A DNA stretch of 64,000 nucleotides from Anaerolineales bacterium (GTDB lineage: Bacteria; Chloroflexota; Anaerolineae; Anaerolineales; Villigracilaceae). The DNA is taken from assembly GCA_030583885.1 (NCBI GenBank), contig CP129480.1, positions 372,001 through 436,000 of the forward strand. Direction: 5' to 3'. Position 1 is the stretch's first letter. The number at the start of each line of letters is the position of its first letter. The position numbers and the translations under genes are program-made. Below the pieces are notes generated by a model, which searched no databases, was not told the DNA's origin, and was given only the letters and a program-made list of their open reading frames with translations. Positions 54,203 to 61,781 of the stretch are shown here, piece after piece.

Positions 54203-54262
54203 ATTATACTGCGGATGTCCCCTCTTAAAGTACGAGAACCGCGGACGCCGACCGCGGTTCTC
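54203..54262 (-). promoter_or_regulatory. -10 box and upstream hairpin before tyrA
   Basis: TATAAT on the minus strand at 54208-54203, about 28 bases before the ATG at 54174. Just upstream, GAGAACCGCGG (54234-54244) and CCGCGGTTCTC (54252-54262) form a perfect 11-bp stem. It may terminate upstream transcription, since on the plus strand it is followed by TTTG. Confidence 0.5.
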
Positions 54263-54410
54263 TTTGAAAGGAGGAGAAGAGAAATCACCTTACGCCAGTA
54301 AATTTATCATGATTGTCTCAAAACAACTTGACGCAAAACCTACGACTACCCTACGATTGTCCAACAATTAACAAGTTTGTAATCGGTTTCACTTAAAAAA
54401 GGATGGCAAA

Positions 54411-54938
54411 ATGGCATCTTTCTCCTCCAAAATCCATCTTGGCGAACTAAACGGCACCCCACTGGGCGATTTTCGCCTCGCTGTCTCCGCTTTCGGTCTG
54501 GTTGCGGTCGAGTGGGCAGATGCAAAGCCCCAATTAATCGACTACCTGCTCCACCGTCTGAAAGGAAATGTGGAGGAAAGCCAAAAACACATCCACCCCT
54601 ACGCAAAGGAACTCGGCGAGTACCTGAAAGGCAAACGCCGCCGCTTCACCTTCGCCATTGACTGGTCAACCTTGCGCCCATTTCAGCAGAAAATGCTCAA
54701 AGCGGTGTACGAAATCCCCTACGGTGAGACGCGCACCTACGCCGGGATCGCCGCGCAGATTGGGCATCCGCATGCATACCGCGCCGTTGGGCGGGCAAAT
54801 GCCACAAACCCCATGCCGCTTGTCATTCCCTGCCACCGTGTCATCGGCAGGGACGGAAAACTCCACGGGTACGGCGGCGGGGACGGCCTGCCCACGAAGG
54901 AATGGTTGTTGAAAATGGAGGGGGCTGTGATTGCATGA
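54411..54938 (+). CDS. ogt: Methylated-DNA--protein-cysteine S-methyltransferase
   Basis: A 175-residue O6-alkylguanine-DNA alkyltransferase. The active-site PCHRV in LVIPCHRVIGRDG is clear; the HTH-like part is FQQKMLKAVYEIPYGETRTYAGIAAQIG. The N-terminal ribonuclease-like domain is intact. A free-standing repair gene, upstream of the ChrA pair. The ATG at 54411 has AAAAAGGA upstream. Confidence 0.95.
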   Translation: MASFSSKIHLGELNGTPLGDFRLAVSAFGLVAVEWADAKPQLIDYLLHRLKGNVEESQKHIHPYAKELGEYLKGKRRRFTFAIDWSTLRPFQQKMLKAVYEIPYGETRTYAGIAAQIGHPHAYRAVGRANATNPMPLVIPCHRVIGRDGKLHGYGGGDGLPTKEWLLKMEGAVIA

Positions 54939-54980
54939 TAGACTTGGACATCCAAACCAGCATCCATAACCAACCTCTCC

Positions 54981-55496
54981 GTGAACATCCTCCTGACCCT
55001 CTTCTGGATCTTCCTAAAGATCAACCTGCTCAGCACCTCCGGCTCGGCATCCACCGGGCTGCTCTATAACGAAGCCGTGGGACGGTTTCTAACCGATGAA
55101 CAATTCGTACAGGCGGTCGGGCTTTCCACGCTCCTGCCCGGTAGTGACGCGTTGCAACTTGCCATGTTCGTCGGCTATACCGTGGCCGGCATCCCCGGCG
55201 GACTGGTATCCCTGCTGGCCGCCATCCTCCCGCCCACGGTGTTAATGCTTGGCGTGGTATTGGTGCTTCACCGCATGCAGCGCGAGGCATGGGTCAGCCG
55301 CTTTGTGGAGGGGTTGACGCCGGCTGTCGCGGTGCTCATCCTGACCGTTGCATGGAAGATATTCAACGGAAGCGGGGAGGTCGGCTGGCAGGCGCTAACA
55401 CTGGCAGGCATCAGCCTGATCGCATTACTGCGCGATGCGCCTGCTCCATTGGTGCTTCTGGCATGCGGCATTGCAGGGATTTTTTTATTTCGATGA
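54981..55496 (+). CDS. chrA: Chromate transporter (ChrA), short form, first half
   Basis: A 171-residue CHR-domain protein with about six hydrophobic segments. Visible: TLFWIFLKINLLSTSGSASTGLLYNE, FLTDEQFVQAVGLSTLLPGSDALQLA, and VGYTVAGIPGGLVSLLAAILPPT, matching the N-terminal CHR repeat. Short-chain CHR proteins act as pairs. A GTG at 54981 is the start; no strong ribosome site precedes it. It overlaps the second gene by four bases (ATGA). Confidence 0.85.
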   Translation: MNILLTLFWIFLKINLLSTSGSASTGLLYNEAVGRFLTDEQFVQAVGLSTLLPGSDALQLAMFVGYTVAGIPGGLVSLLAAILPPTVLMLGVVLVLHRMQREAWVSRFVEGLTPAVAVLILTVAWKIFNGSGEVGWQALTLAGISLIALLRDAPAPLVLLACGIAGIFLFR

Positions 55497-56074
55497 AACC
55501 GGCGCATGCATCCAACGAGGAAACAGCCGCGGCAAAAACCCGCTCCTGGTTCATTGTGGACCTGCGGCTGTTCTGGATCTTTCTAAAGGTCAACCTGCTG
55601 ACCACCGCCGGCCCCACATCCGTTGGCCTGCTATACAAGGAAACCGTCGGGAAGATCATGACCGAGGCGCAATTTGTGGAGGCGGTTGGTTTTTCCAACC
55701 TGGTGCCGGGCAGTGAAGCGCTCAAACTGGCAATGTTCATCGGTTATTCCAGCGGGGGCATCCCCGGGCTGCTTGCGGCACTCCTGGGCGCGATCATCCC
55801 CCCCACCTTTCTAATGTTCACTGCGGCATTTGTCCTCGTCCGCATGGAGGGACAGGAATGGATGAAAGGCTTCATCAAAGGCATGGGACCCGCAGTCGGT
55901 GTGCTGCTGACGATTGTGGCATGGCAGTTATTCCGCGCTGCCGGTCAAAAATCAATAAAGTGGCGCGTAATTCTAATCGCCGTTTTGAGCTTCATCGCCC
56001 TCGTCTTCCTGGACATTCCTCCGCAATATGTTCTGGTCGGCGCAGGGACTCTTGGATTATTCATCTTTCGGTAG
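55493..56074 (+). CDS. chrA: Chromate transporter (ChrA), short form, second half
   Basis: A 193-residue CHR-domain protein, paralogous to the previous one: LFWIFLKVNLLTTAGPTSVGLLYKE and FVEAVGFSNLVPGSEALKLA. The N-terminal extension HASNEETAAAKTRS is soluble. The pair would form one transporter with antiparallel domains, exporting chromate or related anions. The ATG at 55493 overlaps the first gene's stop. The universal stress gene follows six bases downstream, so it may be in the operon. Confidence 0.85.
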   Translation: MKPAHASNEETAAAKTRSWFIVDLRLFWIFLKVNLLTTAGPTSVGLLYKETVGKIMTEAQFVEAVGFSNLVPGSEALKLAMFIGYSSGGIPGLLAALLGAIIPPTFLMFTAAFVLVRMEGQEWMKGFIKGMGPAVGVLLTIVAWQLFRAAGQKSIKWRVILIAVLSFIALVFLDIPPQYVLVGAGTLGLFIFR

Positions 56075-56080
56075 AAAACA

Positions 56081-56926
56081 ATGAAACCTGAAATCCTCAT
56101 TCCAACCAACGGATTCAAAGGGACATGGCAGGCCATCGAATATGGCGCATGGCTGGCAAAGACGCTTGACTCGAAGATCTCGCTGCTCGGTGTGACCGAA
56201 ACCCTGAGTCCTGCTGCGATAGACGACCACCACCCGCTGGAGGATATCTTCGAACGCGCTGTCGGGTTGTTCCAGCAAAATGGGACGGCGTACAGCCTCG
56301 AGGTCCAGAACGGAAGCGCGGAGGAGATCATTCCGCGCAAGGCAAGACAGGGAAATTTCATCGTCATGCTGGGTCCACTGGGGCGTCCGCAAATCCGCCG
56401 CCTGCTGGCAGGGCGCTCCATTCGTCAACTTTTGGAAGAGATCGAACAGCCGATCCTGTATGTGCCTGTATCCAAACTGCCGCCCAGGAATATTTTGATC
56501 TGTGTGGGCGGACTCGGCTACGAGGTAACCGCCGAGCATCTGGCCATGCAAATTGCACTAAAGAGCCGCGCGGAGATCACCCTGCTTCATATTATGCCAC
56601 CCATGAATTTGGATTACCCGACCACAAGGACACTGCGCGAGAATTGGCAGCATCCGGAAGAAACAGACACGCCGGTCGGGAAAAGCCTGCGCCAGGCCCT
56701 GGAGATCGCAAAAGAAGACGGCTTGACCGCAGCGGTCAGGGCGCGTCAGGGCAATGTGGTGGAGGAGATCCTGGCTGAGGTTAAAGAAGGGGGGTACGAC
56801 CTGCTGTGCATGGGCTCACAATACAGCGCGAATTTATTGCGCCAGTTATATTCCCCGAACGTCACCGCAGAGATCGCCGACGGTGCGCCGTGCCCGGTAC
56901 TGACGGCAAGGTATAAGAGGAAATAA
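56081..56926 (+). CDS. Universal stress protein, two-domain
   Basis: A 281-residue protein of two Usp folds. First domain: EILIPTNGFKGTWQAIEYGAWLAKTLDSKI, with GPLGRPQIRRLLAGRSIRQLLEE (ATP-binding Gx2Gx9GS/T-like region). Second domain: RNILICVGGLGYEVTAEHLAMQIALKS and LLCMGSQYSANLLRQLYSPNVTAEI. Tandem Usp proteins bind ATP and act in stress. It is six bases from the ChrA gene on the same strand. Targets unknown. Confidence 0.85.
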   Translation: MKPEILIPTNGFKGTWQAIEYGAWLAKTLDSKISLLGVTETLSPAAIDDHHPLEDIFERAVGLFQQNGTAYSLEVQNGSAEEIIPRKARQGNFIVMLGPLGRPQIRRLLAGRSIRQLLEEIEQPILYVPVSKLPPRNILICVGGLGYEVTAEHLAMQIALKSRAEITLLHIMPPMNLDYPTTRTLRENWQHPEETDTPVGKSLRQALEIAKEDGLTAAVRARQGNVVEEILAEVKEGGYDLLCMGSQYSANLLRQLYSPNVTAEIADGAPCPVLTARYKRK

Positions 56927-56931
56927 GAAAA

Positions 56932-57651
56932 CTATAAGCGCGGCGTGTACTTGTCTTCCCACTCTGAAATTGCGCCGCGGATCACCGCTTTGATGACTTC
57001 ATCGGGGACATCGTCGACAGAGTGGAATTTTTGCAGGCCGACATACACTTCCACCGCGCCTTCGGGAGATTCCTGCAGGCGAATCCCTCTTTTATCGAGG
57101 GATGTATCCATAAGACGCGCCTGCAGGACCGTATCTATTTGCTGGACGATGCTGAGAGAACGGATATTTTTTTCCGCTTCAGGTTTCTTGACGGGTTGCA
57201 AAGGACGGGATGCAGGTTCCTGAACAGCAGGTGCAGGCATGGGCGGAGTCTGCGGCAGCTGGGGGGAAGTCCCGCCGCCTTCAAGCCAGGGGCGAAAGAA
57301 AGTGATCAATTCGATCAGCCGTTTCTTCTTCTCGGGAGAGAGGGTTCCCGTCACGGGTGCACCGTCCATCTCGAGCATGATGCGCCCATCCCTGTTCTTT
57401 ATCCGCAAAAGCCCGGGGTCATCCTGCACACTCTCGGAAGACGGGGATCCATGCGCAAGCTGTTCCCCGGCCTGTTTGAGTTTCAATTCGGCTTCCTGCA
57501 TTTTTATTTCCGCATTTGTCTCCGCGGTCTTTATTTTTTGGGCCGTGCGGTTATTGGCGTCGAAGAAACCGCCGACCCAGCCGACGAACATGCCGACCAG
57601 CAGGCCGATGATGATGTAAAAAACGGGCGTAGGGGAAAAATCTATGATCAT
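56932..57651 (-). CDS. Membrane-anchored protein, unrecognised
   Basis: A 239-residue protein. The N-terminal segment 10-29 (FYIIIGLLVGMFVGWVGGFF) is a membrane anchor; residues 36-65 a charged helix/coiled coil (RTAQKIKTAETNAEIKMQEAELKLKQ). A Pro-rich linker (QLPQTPPMPAPAVQEP) follows. The C-terminal domain (~165-239) has SLSIVQQIDTVLQARLM and VEVYVGLQKFHSVDDVPDEVI. This domain is seen in uncharacterised Chloroflexota proteins, from memory. Four bases from mutM, so probably the last gene of that operon. Confidence 0.7.
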   Translation of the reverse strand: MIIDFSPTPVFYIIIGLLVGMFVGWVGGFFDANNRTAQKIKTAETNAEIKMQEAELKLKQAGEQLAHGSPSSESVQDDPGLLRIKNRDGRIMLEMDGAPVTGTLSPEKKKRLIELITFFRPWLEGGGTSPQLPQTPPMPAPAVQEPASRPLQPVKKPEAEKNIRSLSIVQQIDTVLQARLMDTSLDKRGIRLQESPEGAVEVYVGLQKFHSVDDVPDEVIKAVIRGAISEWEDKYTPRL

Positions 57652-57655
57652 TGCG

Positions 57656-58459
57656 TTACCTCACTCCTTGGCACTTCGGACAAATATGCGTGCCGCGCTG
57701 GCCAACTATGACCTTTTTTATTTCCGTGCCGCAGACCGGGCAGGGGCTGCCTTCGCGGTCATACACACGGAAATGGTTTTGATAATCCCCGCCGCGGTAG
57801 ACCCAGTCTATGCTGGCGCCGTTGCGGCGGATGCCCTCCCTCAACACGGAGCGGATCGCTTCATGCAAAGCCCCAGCCTGTCTCTTCGTCACCGCATTCG
57901 ACAGGGCCAGCGGATGCAGTTTTGCGATGTGCAGACATTCGTCCGTGTAAATGTTTCCGAGACCGGCAAGAAAGGTCTGGTCCAGGAGCAGCGGTTTCAG
58001 TTGACGTTTGCGACTGCTCAGGTTTTCATACAGCCACTGCGGCGTGAACCCCTTTTCCAGCGGTTCGGGACCCAGCCTGCCGAGGATCGTTTCAGGCTGG
58101 TCGGTCAACCAGACACGCCCGAATTTGCGGGTATCGTTGAAGGCAAGCTGCCTGCTGTTCGAAAAGTTCAGCAGGAGGCGGTCGTGCTTTTCCGGTTTGG
58201 TTTTACCCTGCCTGATAATTATATCCCCGCTCATTCGCAAATGTACAAGGAGATTGTAATCCTGGAGCTGGAGAACAAGGTACTTTGCACGCCGTGAAAC
58301 CCCCATAATCCTCTGCCCTTTAACCTGATCCTTGAATTTTTTTACAGATGGCACAGCGAGCGTCCGCGCCCAGAACACATCGGCGGAAACAATGGTCCTT
58401 CCGGTAATCTGCGGTTCTATGGCACGGGCAATGGTTTCAACTTCGGGAAGTTCGGGCAT
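57656..58459 (-). CDS. mutM: Formamidopyrimidine-DNA glycosylase
   Basis: A 267-residue Fpg/Nei glycosylase removing oxidised purines. The N-terminal MPELPEVETIARAIEPQ supplies the catalytic Pro and Glu. The helix-two-turn-helix is FLAGLGNIYTDECLHIAKLHPLA, and the C-terminal zinc finger is CPVCGT...GTHICPKCQ. It is intact. It lies 62 bases downstream of prs and directly before the membrane-anchored gene, in the same dense minus-strand run. Confidence 0.96.
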   Translation of the reverse strand: MPELPEVETIARAIEPQITGRTIVSADVFWARTLAVPSVKKFKDQVKGQRIMGVSRRAKYLVLQLQDYNLLVHLRMSGDIIIRQGKTKPEKHDRLLLNFSNSRQLAFNDTRKFGRVWLTDQPETILGRLGPEPLEKGFTPQWLYENLSSRKRQLKPLLLDQTFLAGLGNIYTDECLHIAKLHPLALSNAVTKRQAGALHEAIRSVLREGIRRNGASIDWVYRGGDYQNHFRVYDREGSPCPVCGTEIKKVIVGQRGTHICPKCQGVR

Positions 58460-58521
58460 GGTTTTAGCGGTTGGCCATCATCGGTTGGCGAAAGGCTGCC
58501 TGCCAACCGCCAACAGTCATT

Positions 58522-59511
58522 CTATTCATTGAACATCTCACCCACAGAGCGCCCCTCGTGCGCGCGTTTGATCACCTCGCCGAGCAGGGAGGCGACCGAC
58601 AGCACCGTGATCCGTCCTTTAAGGTGCTTCATTTTTTCAGGCGAGAGCGGAGCGGAGTCCGTTGTAATGATCTGTTTGATGGGCAGCGACGCCAGCCGTT
58701 CCGCACCGTCACTTGAGAGAATGGCATGGACAAACACGAGGTACACATCCCGCGCGCCGTTCTTTTTCACAACATCCACAGCCTGGGCAATGGAACCGCC
58801 GGTATCCACCTCATCATCCACGATGATGACATCACGGTCTTTCACCTCCCCGATCAGGGTCAACGCTTCAGCCTTGGCTTCATTTCCCAGACGCCGCTTT
58901 TCAATGAAAGCAATCGGCATGTCCATGTCCGCCGCGTAATTACGCCCTTTTTTCGCAAAGCCCAGGTCCACGGAAACGACCACCGGGTCCTGCATCTTTG
59001 GACGCAGTGTCGTGTTGATATGATCCACCAGCAGGTGGGATGCGGTCAGCACATCGCCGGGGATGGAAAAGAAGCCCTGCACCTGTCCTGCGTGCGGATC
59101 AAGGGTCATGTAGCGGTCTGCACCGGCCACTTCAAGCATGTCTGCGATCAAACGCGCGGTGATCGGCACACGCGGCTGGTCTTTTTTATCCGAACGGCCG
59201 TAACACAGATACGGCACAACCGCCGTAATGCGCGCCGCCGAATCCAGCCGCAGGGTTTGAATCATGATCAATAGTTCCATCAGATTGCGGTGCACAGGCG
59301 AGGAGGTGGTCTGGATCAAATACACATCCTGTCCCCGCACGCTGCCGCTCAATTTCACGAACAGGTTTTCGTTCGGGAACTCGATCACCTCGCGCCCGCT
59401 CAAAGGCTGGCCAAGATAATCCGCGATCTTTTGAGCCAGCTCCGGCGCGCCGCTGCCCGCAAAAAGTTTGATCCCGCCATATACCTTCAAGTCGCGATGA
59501 ACATGGTGCAT
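58522..59511 (-). CDS. prs: Ribose-phosphate pyrophosphokinase
   Basis: A 329-residue PRPP synthase. Motifs: IKLFAGSGAPELAQKIADYLG at the N-terminus, the flexible loop with PYLCYGRSDKKDQPR, and the PRPP loop RDVIIVDDEVDTGGSIA. It supplies PRPP for nucleotides, His and Trp. The stop of the preceding GNAT gene abuts its ATG (TAG then ATG), so the two are translationally linked. The call is firm. Confidence 0.96.
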   Translation of the reverse strand: MHHVHRDLKVYGGIKLFAGSGAPELAQKIADYLGQPLSGREVIEFPNENLFVKLSGSVRGQDVYLIQTTSSPVHRNLMELLIMIQTLRLDSAARITAVVPYLCYGRSDKKDQPRVPITARLIADMLEVAGADRYMTLDPHAGQVQGFFSIPGDVLTASHLLVDHINTTLRPKMQDPVVVSVDLGFAKKGRNYAADMDMPIAFIEKRRLGNEAKAEALTLIGEVKDRDVIIVDDEVDTGGSIAQAVDVVKKNGARDVYLVFVHAILSSDGAERLASLPIKQIITTDSAPLSPEKMKHLKGRITVLSVASLLGEVIKRAHEGRSVGEMFNE

Positions 59512-60066
59512 CTACTTCTCCTTCTTTCGGGAGGTCCACTCCGGGCGTAAAACGCTCATGATCAGGACATCCTCATATTTTCCGAATTTAAATACCGCCT
59601 CCCGCAAACGTCCCTCCAAAACAAAGCCCGCTTTTTCATAGGAGCGCACAGCCCGGACATTATCCGTATAGACCCGCAAAAATGCGCGGTTCAGGTTCAG
59701 GGTCTCAAAACAGTGACGCAAAAGCAGGGTCATCGTTTCCGAACCGTATCCCTTATTCCATTCAGATTTATCACCGATCAAAATCCCAAGTTCAGCAGAA
59801 CGGTTCACAGGATCCAGGTCAAACACACCGCAATTGCCGATCAACTTCCACTTCCTGCCCCTGCGCACTTCAATCGCCAGGGGTTTCTCCTTTTGATCGC
59901 GCCGCCCAAGGGCATTGAACCAGCCCTCCTCGTCCGTCATGGACATCGGCAAATACAACGCCAGTCCGCGGGTCACTTCGGGGTCGTTCACCCATTCGTG
60001 AAACTTATTTATATCCTCGCGCTCCACAGCGCGCAAACGCACCCGTCCGCCATACATGATGCTCAT
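59512..60066 (-). CDS. GNAT family N-acetyltransferase
   Basis: A 184-residue RimJ/RimL-like GNAT. N-terminus VRLRAVEREDINKFHEWVND; cofactor-binding region RSAELGILIGDKSEWNKGYGSETM (GxGxG/A-like) and LNRAFLRVYTDNVRAVRSYEKAGF. May acetylate a protein N-terminus, amino acid or amine. The ATG at 60066 overlaps meaB's stop by four bases; an internal start at 60057 is possible. Substrate unknown. Confidence 0.88.
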   Translation of the reverse strand: MSIMYGGRVRLRAVEREDINKFHEWVNDPEVTRGLALYLPMSMTDEEGWFNALGRRDQKEKPLAIEVRRGRKWKLIGNCGVFDLDPVNRSAELGILIGDKSEWNKGYGSETMTLLLRHCFETLNLNRAFLRVYTDNVRAVRSYEKAGFVLEGRLREAVFKFGKYEDVLIMSVLRPEWTSRKKEK

Positions 60067-61070
60067 TTCGACCTTTCCTTCAACAACCTCGTTACCGCTT
60101 CCCACGGCGAAATATTTCTTTGGATGACCTTCGCGAGCACATCCTCATACTCGTTTTGAGGCACAGCCTCATGGAAGCGTTCCAGCAGCGATTCGCGGAT
60201 CAACGCCTCCAGCTCGACCTCGAGCCTGGCCCGCTCACGAACAGCCCAATCTCCGCCCTGACGGAGGTGCGCCGCATGCCGCGCAATGGACTCTGCCAGT
60301 TCCACAATCCCTTTGCTTTCCGTGGAAACCGTTTTTTGAATGGGGGGTATCCACATCGGCGCGGCGGATGCATCCTGTTTGGCGGCAGGCGTCCGCATGC
60401 TGGAACCGTGATGCCGGAAGACACGCTCGCTCGGGTGTGCCAGATCCAGCATGGACTTTAATGCCTTCTCGGTATTTTCCACGCCGGGCCTGTCCGCCTT
60501 GTTGATGACAAGGATATCCGCAATTTCCAAAATGCCGGCTTTGATGGCTTGAATATCATCGCCAAGGCCGGGCGCCTCCACAACCAGCGTGGTATGCGCG
60601 AGGCGGGCTATATCCACCTCGCTTTGTCCGGCGCCGACAGTTTCAATCATGATAATATCAAAACCTGCCGCATCGAAAACTTGCACAATGTTTGCAGTTG
60701 CCTGCGCCAGCCCGCCCAGTGAACCGCGCGTTGCCATGGAACGGATGAACACGCCGGGGTCGCCGGAAAGGTCGCGCATGCGCACGCGGTCGCCGAGCAC
60801 CGCCCCGCCTGTGAACGGGCTGGATGGATCCACCGCAACGACCGCCACACGCCTGTTCTCCGCTCTGCGGTACAGCAAAGCAAGCTGGTTGACGAGCGAT
60901 GATTTGCCGGTACCCGGCGCGCCCGTCACGCCGATAAGATGCGCCCTGCCTGTGTGTGGAAAAAGTTCGATCAATGCAATGCGCCCTTCGGGCGCATTGT
61001 TTTCCACCTGTGTGAGCAGGCGCGCCAATGCGAGACGGTCACCGTTGAGAACTGCCTGAGAATATGTCAT
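60063..61070 (-). CDS. meaB: Methylmalonyl Co-A mutase-associated GTPase MeaB
   Basis: A 335-residue G3E-family GTPase chaperoning B12 loading and reactivation of methylmalonyl-CoA mutase. Walker A: GVTGAPGTGKSSLVNQLALL; switch and base motifs DPSSPFTGGAVLGDRVRM, ETVGAGQSEVDIA and INKADRPG. The ATG at 61070 (MTYSQAVLNGDRLALARLLT) is chosen; others at 61076 are equivalent. It lies 52 bases after the B12-binding subunit on the same strand. Confidence 0.93.
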   Translation of the reverse strand: MTYSQAVLNGDRLALARLLTQVENNAPEGRIALIELFPHTGRAHLIGVTGAPGTGKSSLVNQLALLYRRAENRRVAVVAVDPSSPFTGGAVLGDRVRMRDLSGDPGVFIRSMATRGSLGGLAQATANIVQVFDAAGFDIIMIETVGAGQSEVDIARLAHTTLVVEAPGLGDDIQAIKAGILEIADILVINKADRPGVENTEKALKSMLDLAHPSERVFRHHGSSMRTPAAKQDASAAPMWIPPIQKTVSTESKGIVELAESIARHAAHLRQGGDWAVRERARLEVELEALIRESLLERFHEAVPQNEYEDVLAKVIQRNISPWEAVTRLLKERSK

Positions 61071-61122
61071 TAACATTAAGAACAAAACACAGAGCCTGCT
61101 GCACTCTGTGTTATTGAAAACT

Positions 61123-61545
61123 TCATCCTGTCATTGCCATCCGCACGTCACGGACGATGTCTTCGGTGGAGGCGCCGGGACCGAAGACACCGGCCACTCC
61201 CATCTCGATCAAGCGATGCAGGTCCTCATCCGGAATGATGCCTCCGATAAAGACTTTCACGTGAGTCTGCCCGTTGGCTCTCAGCAATTCCATCACCCGC
61301 GGGGTCAACGCCATGTGCGCGCCGGAGAGGATGGAGAGCCCGACCACATCCACATCCTCCTGAAGCGCGGCTTCGGCGATCATTTCAGGGGTCTGGCGCA
61401 GGCCGGTGTAAATGACCTCCATGCCGGCATCGCGCAGGGCGCGGGCAACCACCTTTGCGCCGCGGTCGTGTCCGTCCAAACCGGGTTTTGCCACGAGCAC
61501 ACGTATCCTTCGATCTTGCCCAGGACTGGTCTTCTTATCAGTCAT
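61123..61545 (-). CDS. mcmA2: B12-binding subunit of methylmalonyl-CoA mutase
   Basis: A 140-residue cobalamin-binding domain. The DxHxxG motif is [18 protein letters not shown], with LSILSGAHM and the [10 protein letters not shown] turn of the Rossmann-like fold. It matches the small (C-terminal) B12 subunit of two-part methylmalonyl-CoA mutases; the large catalytic subunit is not in the window. It is the first gene of the minus-strand operon with meaB. GGAGG precedes the ATG at 61545. Confidence 0.93.
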   Translation of the reverse strand: MTDKKTSPGQDRRIRVLVAKPGLDGHDRGAKVVARALRDAGMEVIYTGLRQTPEMIAEAALQEDVDVVGLSILSGAHMALTPRVMELLRANGQTHVKVFIGGIIPDEDLHRLIEMGVAGVFGPGASTEDIVRDVRMAMTG

Positions 61546-61781
61546 TTTTCCTCCGAGGGAAATTTCGTTGACATTATACTATGTATCATAAAGCCGCTTC
61601 ACTTATAAGTGAAAACAGGGTGAAGGCATGCGGCGGGGATCCTTTTTTTGTATCCCATTTGCAAGTATTTGCGCCTAAAATTATCAACGCGGAAATGCTA
61701 TACTTAATTCCATTGCATAACCGGCTGGCGAAGGATCGAGGGTCACCAGGTTTGATGTTCTTTTATGGACGGAGGCAGCAA

